Positions 9,823-22,491 of a stretch of DNA of 64,000 nt are shown one piece after another (positions within the stretch are counted from its first letter, which is position 1; every line of letters begins with the position of its first letter). The stretch comes from Schistosoma haematobium. Taxonomy: Eukaryota; Platyhelminthes; Trematoda; Strigeidida; Schistosomatidae. The notes under the pieces are model-generated. The model did not search any database. It was not told the DNA's origin and worked only from the letters and a program-made list of their open reading frames with translations. A program made the translations under genes and the position numbers. Location of the stretch: the NCBI RefSeq assembly GCF_000699445.3, contig NC_067199.1, forward strand, positions 28,790,402 through 28,854,401, given 5' to 3'.

Positions 9823-12658
9823 GTAAGCTATAATTGATTTGGAAATAATTTCAACTTCTTGTTATTACTCAATTATTTTCTTATTTCTATTTGTTTTACA
9901 CAGTTCCGATTTAGTTATGTTTTACGTAAAATTATTACATAATGTGAAGACAAATCTACAGATAATCCAATAAAATAGAATCTTAGTTTTGCAAGTCTAT
10001 TAATGATAACTATAAGATAAGAAGCATTGGTTTAGAGAAGGGTTCTGTTTACGGTGAATTCATTTTTAAAGCTGTACAACCGCAAACATATACTTATTTT
10101 TCAAAGTGATGATAACTACGATAATAGTGATAATAAAATTTTGCTGAACGTGGTTACAGTGCGGTGAAATAAACATGTTTTTACTGAAGAAAAATGATAA
10201 TAGTACGTTTGGTGAAACCTTGAATATTCATCATGGAGATAAATAAAGAAATTATAATTGGATGGGGAAAGCTCAGCATGATAAGATAAAATGCTGAAAT
10301 TGAGATGAATTGTATTTAGTAGGATCATAGAAACAGAAAAAAATCAAGGGTTTGCAGTGAAGATAGAAGTGAAGTAGGTGATCATGAAAGAAGGAACGAA
10401 TAAAAAGTCACGAGAGATTAAGGTCATGATACACACACATACACAACAGATGTTTGTGCAATGCCAATACAACTGTCTCTGACAGCTTTCCACTTAACTT
10501 GTAAATAATACTCATCGGATGACCTAAATACTTGGCTCCACTGAACATTGGTCTGTTAGAGAACACTAGTCACAAAGTTATTTCGATGAATATTCTACTG
10601 AGAGAGAGTAGGGAATTACCTTCTTCAGGATGTCTGTAGCTATATCACCTCGAAAATCGATCTTCGTATAAAGAGTTTTCTTTGGTAAGGAGGCTAGTTG
10701 TGCTTTAGGAGGTTTGAATTTTATATTCGTATCAATAGATACCGATGGAGATCCGTTTTCTACAGTTATTCTCTTTTGGTGGTTCATTTCGTTATCTATG
10801 AACTCGAGACAACAAACTCTAAATTTTCGGTTGGCTAGGAGTATGATTTAATAATGCTTTTGATTGATGTGGATCCTGACGTGAAAGCTTTGTAGCTGAC
10901 CATTCCAGGAAAGTTTCTAGTAAATAAACCTTCTTACAGTTTCTTCATGATTTACTGTCACTATGTTATCAAGAAAGTGAATACTTTGTTTATTTACAAC
11001 TTCTAGTGTGAAATTTATTGCTGTGTGGCGGTAATCAAATGTTTGCAGAAGATGAATAATCAAATAAAATTTATTGTTTCAAATGATAAAGATATCATTC
11101 GCATACCTTTTATATCAGTGGGAGTTGTCAATACTCGCCTTAAGTTGACACTCTTTATCATAGACTGAATTAAGATCACTTGTCAGTTTTATTTTTTGAT
11201 GATATTCTTCGCCACACGGATACAAAGAATATTTAGTCCTGAAGTTACAGATAGTCAAATGAATCTCTTAAAGGAAATATGCATCGAAAAATGGTATCCA
11301 TCGGTACATATTTGATAAAAGCATAAAAATTGAATATCCTGATCGTAACTGACAGATATCCAAATCAGCTTCAAAATAAATGGTTGAAAATTCTCATAAT
11401 GTAAATTAGAAAAACAAAAATAAAACCGCACAATGTTGTTTACCATTAGATTTTCATCAGAATCAACTTTCATGCAAATAGAACTGCATATTAGAGCTAA
11501 GTCTGATAACGAACCAATTGAAAACAATGATGTTCAGTTTTCTGTTTGTTGTTCATATTCGAAATGAACAGAGACAATGTGTCTGTTTCAATATTGATTT
11601 AGGTTATTCCAATTAATCGAAATGACAAGTCACTTGTATTTCGGTGTGCATTAGACTAATTTTTCGAAGAATACACGTCTCAAAAAATCAATTTCACTAA
11701 ACTATGTGATATAATGAAGTTTCCAGTGATATTTTACGATCATGTAAGATGGAATTTTTGCAACATAACAAACAGATGTACACGATATGTAAGATCATCG
11801 AATAAATGAAACTTATGAATGGTAGTTTTATATTAACAGAAATTGATTGAACTATTTGAGGACAACACAGACCATGAAGTATAGAACAATCACTGTATAT
11901 CATGTTAAACAGCAAAATAGGAATGAAGCTCATAATAACTGGCGAAATAATATCAACTGAGTAGAGAAAGCATATATTACTTCTCGATCACCCAATACAT
12001 GAGCAAAGTAATCAAAGTATACTTTTCAACATAAAACTGATGAATTATTATAACATTTCTCTATAAACTACCACTGAGAATGATTAAACATGCTTCTAAA
12101 CTACATTAATTGGTTGAAGGTTAAGACCTTGAATTCTAACGATGAATTTTAACAGTCAAAAAATAGACTCGGATTGTAATTTCCACTTATTCGTCTTAAA
12201 TACATTGATATTATTTGAAATTAAATTTCTATGCATAAACCTAGGTTGAGATATTGAACAAACCACAAAAATCACATGATACTTCAAGTTTGTATCTGAT
12301 ATCAGATGCAACGGTTGGAAATCGGTGATCAGTGGATTATGCACTGAAAACGTTCATTCCAAGCTTGTCGCCATCCGAGTATAGATATCCACCTCTGGAT
12401 ACGTACATAAATTATATTTATTTAGGCTCTATACATTCTTGAGATCATCATTTATCTCAATATACCAGTTTCGTAGTTGCACTATTATATTACAACAGGG
12501 GTGTAGTTAAACACGGTGTTTCATTAAAACTTCTATAAAGAACATCAGACAAAGACTTGTCATTTTGGAATTGTCTTTTTTTACTTCAAGTAACATCTGT
12601 ACCTTAAATAATAGTCAACCAGTTTTGTTAGATTAAAGCTTAGAATATTTCATTTCAG
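9823..12658. other. Gene A intron 3
   Basis: Contains a Penelope-like fragment (10578-10790, minus). The rest is AT-rich with no feature seen. Confidence 0.4.
10578..10787 (-). pseudogene. Penelope-like element fragment (RT-EN linker)
   Basis: A 69-codon minus-strand frame with LPKKTLYTKIDFRGDIAT resembles the fragment at 63530-63886 (PKKDLVMNIQFRGNIAAEFLK). In Penelope-like proteins this block lies between the RT and the GIY-YIG endonuclease. Neither RT nor endonuclease is visible beside it, so it is a short relic. Confidence 0.5.
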
Positions 12659-12953
12659 ATTATGATTGAAGTAAGTCCATCTAGTGTAACGCTGCAGCCA
12701 GGTCAAATAACAACTATCAATGTGAAATATATATTCCCACTGAACTCCACCTATCTGAAATCTACAATACAAATCAGTGGAACTGGAAGCAACAACACTA
12801 ATGAATCTATAATAACTATTACAGATTTTAGAATAAATTTGGGTTCTAATTTATTTTACACAACAACTGCTTATTCATCTAATTATTTGTCAACTTATCC
12901 AACCGATCAAAATGATCAGTTGTTAATATACTTCGAAAATATCACAAACATTG
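12659..12953 (+). CDS. Gene A exon 4, Ig-like beta segment
   Basis: Acceptor ttcatttcag, donor attg|gtgagt, phase 0 to 1 (residues 162-259). It begins I-M-I-E-V-S-P-S-S-V-T-L-Q-P-G-Q-I-T, the kind of edge seen in Ig-like/DUF11-type beta-sandwiches (a proline-rich start, then a P-G-Q turn). Sequons: NST, NES, NIT. The internal ATG at 12662 is not a credible gene start because the frame continues from upstream. Confidence 0.75.
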
Positions 12954-13321
12954 GTGAGTTTAATGAAAAACTACGGTTTGTCAGTTCATATATGCCTATT
13001 TCTTGGGTAACTGTCATTACTTACACTAATAAAATTCAATATCATAGATATGTTTCTTAATTCATGAGATATCTTCAGTATCACACTTGTCAATTTGAGC
13101 AAAATATGTTTATTCTTAACGGATAGTGTTCTGCAACTTCTTTTGCAGTTAAAATATTTTACCACAATATTACTTTAGATGACATATGAGAATAGGTGTA
13201 TGATATTTTCCTTACCACTCCAAGACTGAATTATCTTTACAACGAAAGTCTAAAATTTAAGTCGAATAGAATATTACTAGTGTAGTGAACGAATTCCATC
13301 GTTCTTTCATTGCTATTACAA

Positions 13322-13360
<39 letters not shown>

Positions 13361-14191
13361 ATTCCCATTCTCTTCAATCCGATCTTTTCAACCTTCTGCT
13401 ATCAGTCATTCCACTTCTGATTGGTGTTACACACTACTTATGTCAACAGACATAAGTAGCATACACCACACTAGTGTACAAGATCAAAGTTAGGAAAGAA
13501 CATATCTCTAAAACTATTACTGAAACACAAGATTAAAAACGGTGAAATAAGTTGAAGTATTTTGGAATAAAATTTGACAGAAAAACACTAACACTAGCTT
13601 ACTGTTTTCCTTGAAATTTTGATCTTCATTTCATCCTGTAATTTTCAATAGCCTACCTCACAGTCAAAAATACCTGGCTTTATACATGTTCTAACTAATA
13701 AACACCAGATAAGCAGTAAACTGAATACTGTCCTTTAACTTCTCTCCAATCAGAAGAATGTTGTTAAACATTCGTGGATATGGCCCAAATCTTGAGGAAA
13801 CTTTATATTAAAAAAAGACATCTCACCCTTACATTACAGAAACTAAGACAGCGATATAAATTCTTTCTGTGTGTAAACAATGAAAATGTTCCACAATGAA
13901 GGTTATTAACAAACAGTAACCAAGATATCTCATGAAAATGCAAGCAAATTCATTGCCATTATGTGAAGTGGAATAAAATAAATTGATTTGTTGTTCGTCA
14001 CCACTTTCTAATGTATTGTAACTTACTACTTGATTGATTATTTGACCGTATCGTTTTGAATTTTATTGTTCTTGGTTAGCTCCTAACCAATTTAGTCCTG
14101 ATATCTAAAACATTGGCTGTTAATTCGGAGTGAAAAAAATGTTCAGGGTTTTCTTCAATGCACTATCTTAAAAAATTATCACCTATTTTAG
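12954..14191. other. Gene A intron 4
   Basis: Holds a (CT)17 microsatellite at 13325-13358 and a perfect 11-bp hairpin at about 13434-13459. Otherwise nothing seen. Confidence 0.4.
13325..13358 (+). repeat. (CT)n microsatellite
   Basis: Seventeen uninterrupted CT units in gene A intron 4. It is far from either splice site, so a role as a polypyrimidine tract is unlikely. Confidence 0.95.
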
Positions 14192-14432
14192 GTACGGTAA
14201 GTGTACCCATAATGCGAAACACTCTGAGTCTTTCAGTGGATATCCAGTTGAGTGATAGTAAAATTGTAGAAAACGGAACTGTTTGGCCGTTGCAAATCAC
14301 TGGTCGATTCAATGCTGTCACTAATATTAGCAAAATATCTGTGAGTTGTGTAAGAACTGGGTCAGAAAAACCATCAATTCACGTTGTACTATCTCAACTG
14401 TCATCGTTCACATTCAGTGATTATCCTGATAG
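14192..14432 (+). CDS. Gene A exon 5
   Basis: Acceptor cacctattttag, donor ag|gtatgt, phase 1 to 2 (residues 260-339). The first full codons read T-V-S-V-P-I-M-R. Strand-like stretches (TLSLSVDIQLS, WPLQITGRF) and sequons NGT and NIS are visible. Gene B exon 8 also enters in phase 1 with a split Gly codon and a similar strand pattern, which hints at a common repeat unit. Confidence 0.75.
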
Positions 14433-16807
14433 GTATGTTTAAATCGTTCTAACCTTTAGTATATATTTATTTCATGGAATAATTGGTTCACTTCTAACGC
14501 AAATTCATTTTTCACTTGAATATCAATTTTATATAAAACAGTCATTCTACTGATCAGATAGTGTCCAAATGCCCATAATAATATTCCATATAAACGATCA
14601 CGCAGATGACTACTCACATGAAGAGTACAAACTTTGGTCTTGAACAAAGAGTTTGAAGATCTATCTGTTATCCACCAAGCAATACAAATATCATGCCCAA
14701 ATTCCAGTGACCGAATGAATTAGTTTTATTTATTTCTTAACTTGGTTTCAAACCTCGTTATTATTGCGTAACCTTCAATGTTAATATTCTCGGTGTTAAA
14801 TTTCCTTGGAAACCTTTCTCATAACACCTTAAAACCAGACACACAACTCGTTTAAGCATCCATCAGGATAAAACACTATTTAAACATACAATTGGTGTCT
14901 TAAACAGATGTAGCTGTTGGGATGCAGTACAGATTACTCATCTGAGTTATAAATTTCAAATCTATAGGTCAATCACCATCATTGTGTATCCTGTTTATCC
15001 ACAACAAGTCTCGGACACAAAATCAGAAATATAAACTTGTGCTAGGCTCAAATGATATGATCCCATTAGCTGATTCTTGACAAATCAGTTTTCAAAGAAG
15101 TGTCTATCTTTTCATTTATCAAAAATGAGTAGCGTGAGTAACTACTGAACTGAGCAATAATTATAGCATTTTATTGCAGATAAGTGTCTGTGATTATTAA
15201 ATGTTGGTGCTAAAATGATTCAAATATGTGTTTTGAGGAATACCTGACAAATAATTATAAAATTATTTTAGCTAAGACTGTAATTTTCCTAAAAAAAACT
15301 TGTTACCAGCCTCGTGAACAGGAACATAACTAAGTACATTTCATCTTCAGACTATAAAGTAAATCATAACTATTGAGCTTAAATCAGTTTTGCTCTTAAA
15401 AGTGTCCGAAAGCCGGTGAAAATCGTACCTGAATTATCCTCCACTTATCTCAGCACAAAACATTTTGACTTTTGTTAAATCAATCGACCTGTCAAAGATA
15501 ATATTTAAGCATGGAAGGTGATATAGTTGTTTCTCAAAACTCTCATGAAATCATTATTGCTTTCTATTCATTATCATTTACTTCGAAACAACTAAACTCA
15601 CGTTCACTGAAAATTGAAAAAATGGAGTAATGAAGAAGGCAGAAGTCGGACATTGTTCTCCGAGATACCTCCAACAGTTACCGGATTTAATTTAATTTCA
15701 ACAAACTGACCTAATGTTATCATGTTTTCTCATGAACCAACTATGTTATATATTTCTGATACACAGTAAACAATCAGCTGGGAACATTTAACTGATGGAA
15801 CTACCCACTCATTTATATCAACAGCAAAAATAATTCTCTTCGAATTTAAGAAAAATAATTCATTTTACTTGTTAGATCTATCGATGAGTCCAAGTCACCT
15901 GATTGAGATACGCGCAAAACCGAAGTTTCCAAAACAACAATTTGTCTACAGTAGAGGTTCTTTATTGAATAATACACAACATTTAGTTACAAACCTCAAC
16001 TTGTGGGGTGTCTAGGGCGTTCAAACGCATTCTTCAAGTGTGACATAAAAAGGCTTCCTGTAACAGTAACATAAAGAATAATTACAACATACGATAGTAC
16101 AAAGGACAGCTAATAGCTGTGTCTAAATTTGATAACAGTTTATGAACAATCGAAACCCGAACCAAGAGCAAAATAATATGGAAACTGTTGCGTTTAAACA
16201 AATGCACAAAACTGTGGATAACCGCTACAGCGATTAAGGTACAGTGATTTTAATGATAAATACAATGATAAGTACAATAAGCATTATAAGTATATGTGAA
16301 CATTTCAGAATATCACACTACAACTTGCGTTACAACATAATTGTAAAAATTGTTGGGAATAAACTGCTTACTGAATTTAAATAAGTAGAATAAAATAAGA
16401 TACAAAGGAGTGGAAAGGGAGCGAGTAGGAACAATGTAAGACAAACTAACATTAATTTTTACAAGATCTCTGACAATACTCGACATTATATGATTAAGTT
16501 AGCAATAAAAAAATCGTATTATTGTACAAAATTCTAATAATTTCACCCTTTTCGAGCTATATACGTCTACGCTGTACTTAAAATATTTAAATACTGAAAT
16601 CTAAGTAGATGCGAAGTTATAAATATTCTTGCTATTTCTCTGCTGATTGTAATCAGTTAGTCCTATCAAACTAGATTGAAAAGCTTGTAAAACCAAATAT
16701 CGAATCCTACTACTATTTGAATTAAACCACCCAAATTTGAACCGTTTTACTGATTGATATGAAATAACTCTCTACATATTATACATTTTGTTTAATCCAA
16801 TACTCAG
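14433..16807. other. Gene A intron 5, nothing recognised
   Basis: 2.4 kb of AT-rich sequence with no transposon protein or repeat that I could identify on either strand. Confidence 0.4.
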
Positions 16808-16997
16808 AGATGTGGTGTATCTTCAGACAACCGTTCAAATGATGAATGGTACCGGATTGGAATGTGAAAGACAATCGATAATTTTCTATCTCAGTCCAGA
16901 AATAAAATCAATCATTGTAGTTAATCAAACAGGCAACATAGATAATGTAACATTGAAAACTCCTTTAAACCCGGTAACTAAATCAGTTCAGTTCATA
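16808..16997 (+). CDS. Gene A exon 6
   Basis: Acceptor atactcag, donor ata|gtaagt, phase 2 to 0 (residues 340-403). The open frame has strand-like segments, one Cys (LECERQ) and sequons NGT, NQT and NVT. The apparent ATG at 16788 lies in the intron. Confidence 0.7.
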
Positions 16998-17917
16998 GTA
17001 AGTTTCTGTGTTTCAAGACATATTTTGAAAATAATGTTATTCAATTTAACTCACTCAAAATTTAGTTGAAGCATTTAAAGGGGTTGAATTAATTTTCCGA
17101 TTGCAAATGAAATCATCATCAACTAGTCTAAAGCCGTTAACATAATCATATTATTTGAAGAAAAGAATAACTGGTAATATTGAGAAATACACATTTTGGC
17201 TTTCTAGATTTAAGTGATCCATGAGATAATTGTACATAATGATCTAACAGAAACGAGTGATTTTCTTCGGTCCTATGTTTGATACCAAGTTATACAACAA
17301 CTGGTCAGTTGAACGTGACATATTTATGATAGACCACGCCAGGTGGATGGATCACAGTACTGCATCAAGCGTCTCAGATACTCAATATGAGACAAACGAT
17401 TGAGAACCAAATATGAACCATACAATAATTTAATGATGTGTAATATTGGAATTGAAGTACGATTGGTTGTTGAGTGTGGACAAACCAGCATAGCCTACCG
17501 ACTATTAAATATGTGATTTCTTGAAACAATTCATTGTCATCGCATAAACATAAAGAGGATTCAGCGAAAAGAATTTTCTTTTTCACGAAATCACTTACTT
17601 AAGTTATACAATCACATTTATAGTTGCATGGTAATTATATGTTTGTAGAATAAAAAAGATTTGAGATTTTGGATACGATTTGTAGCTCAGGTGGATCATT
17701 CTGGTGGAGTTTTATTCTTTGACCCAAATTGTTTTCTCGTCATGGAGTGATTCGACACTCCAAATATCAAACGAGAGTGCGTAATAATCAGGGGGTTAGA
17801 GAAGATTGGAGGGACGAGAATAATTTACAGGTTAGAATTATGAAAGACAATTGTCCTCTTTACAGATATGAAGAGAAATGCTAAACACAAAAATGATGAT
17901 GATAATAATAATAATGA

Positions 17918-17920
<3 letters not shown>

Positions 17921-17978
<58 letters not shown>
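17921..17978 (+). repeat. (AAT)n microsatellite next to an Sm-alpha copy
   Basis: About nineteen AAT units, with a degenerate extension back to ~17893, ending ~20 bases before the Sm-alpha-like sequence. On the opposite strand it creates a spurious poly-Tyr/poly-Leu frame, which is not coding. Confidence 0.9.
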
Positions 17979-17979
<1 letters not shown>

Positions 17980-17997
17980 AAAATTGTTGGAGTATAA

Positions 17998-18110
17998 TAA
18001 TAACTGGGATGCACGTACATCCAGCTGACGGGTTCCAAATAGGGTGAAACAGGCGTCTTGTCTCCCACTGCTTGCCACCATCATCACTGCTTATAACTGA
18101 TTACGGTCCA
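17998..18110 (+). repeat. Sm-alpha-like SINE repeat
   Basis: Starts ctgggatgcacgtac and continues with the hammerhead (18021-18064), then cccactgcttgccaccatc and a cttataac block, the order seen in the schistosome Sm-alpha repeat and in the copy at 21.0 kb. The 3' half fades after ~18110. Confidence 0.65.
18021..18064 (+). ncRNA. Hammerhead ribozyme relic (Sm-alpha type)
   Basis: Stem I begins ccag. The core reads ctgacgg instead of CUGANGA (last A lost). Stem II gttcc/gggt surrounds aaata. The gaaac box and the gcgtc cleavage side are kept. Likely inactive because of the core change. Confidence 0.6.
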
Positions 18111-18287
18111 AAACTGCAAAACAATAATTTAAAAAAGGAAAGGAAGACCAAAATATACTACAGCAGGGAATTAAAGCCAATGGAGGATGAGTGGGTGCAC
18201 AAGTTGTTTTTGCACACAGAGTTCAAGCTCGGATTTGTGAATTCCCAACGCCTCAACAGTGAATAAGTTTTTGAATCGGCCTTCCTT

Positions 18288-18470
18288 CTATCCAATTCCT
18301 TTGATTATTAAGTGTACCTGTATCGGACTGGTAACTGTTTTGCATCCTCCCTTTGAAAACCACGTCAGGTATTGTTCCGAGATGCGTTTAGAAAGTGATC
18401 GCTTTATGCGGCCTATGTAACCTGCTTCACACGAACAAGTAGATTTATAGATGCACATCAACATGAACAA
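18288..18470 (-). pseudogene. Penelope GIY-YIG endonuclease fragment
   Basis: The frame includes STCSCEAGYIGRIKRSLSKR: a Cys-x-Cys pair followed by the GYIG half of the GIY-YIG signature and conserved basic residues. This endonuclease domain at the C-terminus distinguishes Penelope-like elements from other retroelements. It is truncated after ~60 codons. Confidence 0.7.
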
Positions 18471-19130
18471 AGGCAGAAGTTTATCCCTTTTTGTCTGTGA
18501 ATGGTAGGCCTACTTGAGAAGACAAGACGGAGATTATTCGAATAGGTTTTATCCAGGGATTTTGAAATACGTTCCTATCTATTAATCTAGGTGGATAACC
18601 ATTTCTGATGAATGAATGTCGAAGTTGAAGTAGTTCGTCAACCACTTCATCATCAGAACATTCCCCTAGGTCTTGAGGATAAAGAGTGAATCAATTTTCT
18701 TTTTCTACTCAATAAAATCCAACTATGGAAATTCGTATACCGACCATTCCAGGTCAATTTTTATATGCAGATCCCTGTAAAGAACCGCATGAACTTTTCA
18801 ACCGGACATCAAGAAAATGAAATTCCTCATTCGCCTCTGTTTCCAACATGAATTAAATTGAGTGAAGACAACTATTGAATCAATCAGAAATTTCATTGTG
18901 ATCCATTTTTTCTTCACAAATTATGAAAGTATATGGTAATCTGAAGTATTCGAATTTATGTGCTAACTAAGAACTCCCGAAATAGAGCAATTTAACTCAA
19001 GTAGAACAAGCTGAGACAAGGGAACGCATTATATTTGGAATTGATAATCAGCGGGCAATCAAGTACAAAGCAATCATTAGTTTGTACAAATACCACAACC
19101 ACCACAGCTTAAATGGGAACATAAATTTCT

Positions 19131-19725
19131 TTAATCGATTGCACTTTTCCTTAAGTTCATCATGTGTTTGTCCGATTGTGTATTGGATGTAGATTCTGCA
19201 TGATCTAGGATGTGCTCATTAGTATTAGAATTAAAAACCGGAATTGGAACAGATTCACTTGGTTCCTGGAATTGTATTTGATCAACATATCGGTTGTGTG
19301 TACTTAAATCATTGTCATCTAGGATTTCAACCATGGATTTTGCAACATTCTTCACCACAATTCTCATGACTGGTCGAAGATCATTTCCACGATAAGATGT
19401 AACACATGGAGACTCTAAACGCCTTATATTCGAATGAAGGATTCTTCCTTTTATCAGCTTTGTTGGAATCTCTTTCGTTACAGAATGCTTAGCATTTCCA
19501 TATTGCAGTAGAACTGTGTCTACTCCTCTCTCCAGTCCATCAAATGTGGAAGCAGTAATGGGATTAATAGCATTTTTCAATGTCCTGAATGAATGTTTTG
19601 CTGACCATTAGCACAATGATGCCTGGAAACAGTGAACAGATGTCTACTCCCTATACGTTTGAACAAGGTAGTGACTGTGTCTGCAGCAAAATGAGACCCA
19701 TTATCAGTCACTAATACCATAAAGT
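19131..19725 (-). pseudogene. Gypsy-type integrase C-terminal fragment
   Basis: Upstream of the 149-codon frame (19131-19580), the minus strand reads VTDNGSHFAADTVTTLFKRIG, an integrase core motif with the second catalytic Asp context. Inside the frame are LLQYGNAKHSVTKEIPTKL and YRGNDLRPV, typical of the gypsy integrase C-terminus (choose-and-trim of target DNA ends). It differs in family from the gypsy copies at 33.6 and 59.4 kb. Confidence 0.7.
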
Positions 19726-19735
19726 ATCATCCATA

Positions 19736-20528
19736 CATCTCTTAGATAAATGAAATCTCTCAATTATCGGTCGAAGTACTGTATTTTCCAGATTATCCAT
19801 GAAACAATCAGCCAAGAGTGCATGGAGCTAGTGATGAACCCATTCCAATTTCATCGGTTTGTCCATAGAAATGATCAATAAACCTGAATCGCACATTGAG
19901 GGTACATCGTAGAGATAGCTCTTCTAGATAATGTTTTAGGGTACTAATATCAATGTTGTTATTTCAATATCGTCACATAAAAATCACATGGTTTCTGTGA
20001 GTGGAACATTTGTAAAGAGAGAAGTGCCATACAATGAGATCATTTACAATGCTATTTCTGAATCGACAAAATCAAACGAATCATGAGCGTTGTATCTATT
20101 GATGTGATTTCTCACGGGTTGTAGAATTTCAGCAAACCATTTAGCAAACAAATGATACAGAGAGTTATTCATATCAAGTATAGAACATAGGGAGATGTTC
20201 TTCTTCTGAACTTTTGGGAGTTCATATATTCCTAGTATAGTGGAACATGATGGTCTAAGACGTTCATAGAGGTCACAATTGATAATAAAGTCATCCTCCA
20301 TCTCCCTTATGATTTTAGTTAACATCTGTTCCATCTTCTCAATCGCATCTTAGAGAATTTGACAGCATCAGATACTATCAAGGATAGTTTAGTGACATAA
20401 TGTTGAACATCTATAAGGACAGTTCCTTCAACCTTATCTGGGTAACACTGCACTAAATCCTGATTTTTCAGAAAATGAAATAATTGAGACCTATGTTCTT
20501 TTGCGGGTAGTCGTCTAGTTATAAGCAT
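19736..20528 (-). pseudogene. Penelope reverse transcriptase fragment
   Basis: Two frames, 20319-20528 and 20044-20334, join by a frameshift. Motifs: GIYELPKVQKKN and ILDMNNSLYHLFAKW (the LPKVHK and SPxHxxAKW blocks of Penelope RT), then about 19830-19740 GMGSSLAP and CMDDT (family YxDD). Several stops. RT would prime on nicked DNA in the intact element. Confidence 0.75.
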
Positions 20529-20995
20529 CGTGATTACATATTGAGTTCATTATTGATAGTTGACGTACTGAGAAACTGAGGGCCAATTAATAATTCATGT
20601 AAGTGAATAGTCGACAATATTATACACAACTGCATTTGGTATTTCGAATCTTGAATCACTTTATGATGCAATCTTTTCTATCCTTCTATAGACATATATT
20701 TGCCATATAACTATAAATACGAATGTCTAGTTTGAGCAAACGATTGAGTGGAAAAGAAATTTTATTTTGTTAAATCATTTTTATATGTGATTTCTTTCAA
20801 TCTTATTGATTTCTACGTCTGATTCACTAGGTGTGACTGTTTATAATTGTATTGAATGAGGTATTATCTAGTGTTATTCTGGTTTCCTATTCTTCGTCGT
20901 GAATCCTGGTTCTGATGTAGCGTGGCTAGTTATATTATTGTAGAAAACATGAGAGAGAAAAGAATATTTTAAACAATCCGTTATATCAGAAAGTT

Positions 20996-21215
20996 GGATG
21001 GTGACTAGCAGTGCCATCTAGGACGAGTCTCAAATAGGACGAAATACTCGTCTTGGATTTCACTGCTAACCACCATCCACCTCTGCTTATAATGCTTGTG
21101 ACGTAAGGCAATATCGAAGCGATTCTCAGAGGATGCACGCATGTCAATAAGAGACTGATCAAGTGCAATCCTAAAGTACAATGCATAGATTCAAATAAAC
21201 AATCCAAACTGAATT
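20996..21215 (+). repeat. Sm-alpha-like SINE repeat, near full length
   Basis: Contains the hammerhead region (21015-21058), ttcactgctaaccaccatcc, a ctgcttataa block, gtgacgtaaggc and ggatgcacgcatgtcaataag, matching the known Sm-alpha order and the fragments at 1-88 and 18.0 kb. Sm-alpha is a Pol III-transcribed, hammerhead-bearing schistosome repeat. Confidence 0.7.
21015..21058 (+). ncRNA. Hammerhead ribozyme relic (Sm-alpha type)
   Basis: gagtctcaaataggacgaaa keeps stem II and GAAA. The CUGAUGA core is reduced by ~2 bases (ctaggacga), so cleavage is unlikely. The cleavage side reads ctcgtcttggat. Confidence 0.6.
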
Positions 21216-22491
21216 AATAATGAAAATGTGATCAGTTAACACTCAGTGAAATCAGAGTAGACGTCTCTTGTAGAAATCATTTCATAACATAATATAATCA
21301 CTTTTATTCATTATAATCAAACATTTCTATCTTAACTCACTAACCAATTACTACTTATTTCCATAAGGTATATTACAACGTTTTAGCGATCATTTTGTAC
21401 TTGATCAACATAATGAATAAACTAGTTACCAGTCTCGTCTTCAATGTTCGATAAGTGTTCAATTTTCATGCACATTCAGGTGTGAGTGAGTACTCCATAC
21501 AATATTAAAACTATCACTAGTTTTTATCTCAGACTTTTGGAGTTGTCTGCAGCTATCTGCTATGAATATGCTAGTGTTGCGCATTACGACATACCGGATG
21601 GAAAACACAAACTCGTTGAAATCTAATGCCTGAAATAAAATTTCGATCAAAATTACATTCCCTACAGAGCACTCCACTCAGTAAATGAACTAAAAGTTAC
21701 TAGAAAATACTGTATACGTCATAGTTATTGAACACTAAATACGTTAATGATAACTTCCATCCATTCGGTCTGTTAACCAAATATGGAAAACGTTCAGTCA
21801 ACTGAATCGTGAAGGTTTTATTATCAATAAACGGTCTGTAATCTTTGTTCCACAATATCACTGATGTATTCTAAGGGCACTTCATGATTTGATTTTATTG
21901 TTTAACCGCATCGCTACATAAAAATAATATTTCTTCTACCAGTTTCTGGGTCATAGTCAAACATTTTCGATTTCAAATTTCGATTTTACAAGTGAAATAT
22001 CACTCTGCAATACCTTTCTAAAACAAAAGTTGTATTTGTGAAGGTATTACAGGAGACAGATAAAACACCTCACTTCCATGTTTCATATCTGTTTACCATT
22101 AATTGCTGCATATAGTTCCAACTCGAGGGAAATCTATTTAACCACTGCAGTCATTTCAAATTTAAAGTTTCCACTGTGAAATACTTTCAATATTGCTCGT
22201 CAAACATTCAAACTCATTTAAATCCATCGAAACCTTGTTTCATTTACATAACCGAGAACACGAGATCGATCTAATATCGGCATTCACTGTCATTTACTGT
22301 ACCAATGAAACTTCCAAATTTTGTACAATTCCGTTCACCAAGCATAGGGGAGGTAAATTACATTTGTTTTGTTTGCCTACGTTAGTCATCATTTGAAATC
22401 GTCTCATATCACAAAACGAAACATGAATTTCAAACATACATCAACTCTTGCTCTGAAACAACACTTAAGGATGTTATTTTTCTCGTTTCAG

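Larger units (their letters stand above)
18246..20545 (-). mobile_element. Penelope-like element interrupted by gypsy integrase sequence
   Basis: Minus-strand order: RT N-part (20528-20044), RT catalytic region with a CMDD box (~19740), then gypsy integrase (19725-19131) in place of the RT C-part, then Penelope linker (18720-18480) and GIY-YIG endonuclease (18470-18288). All parts have stops and frameshifts. Either a gypsy fragment inserted into a Penelope copy or the two recombined. It lies antisense in gene A intron 6. Confidence 0.7.
16998..22491. other. Gene A intron 6, the longest, filled with nested retroelements
   Basis: Contains (AAT)n, two Sm-alpha-like copies and a Penelope/gypsy mosaic, annotated separately. 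The pieces 16998-17880, 20546-20990 and 21216-22491 show nothing recognisable. Confidence 0.5.

Noticed and set aside
17838..18087. Minus-strand frames with poly-Tyr and poly-Leu
   Set aside because: Produced by the (AAT)n microsatellite and the Sm-alpha repeat; not protein.
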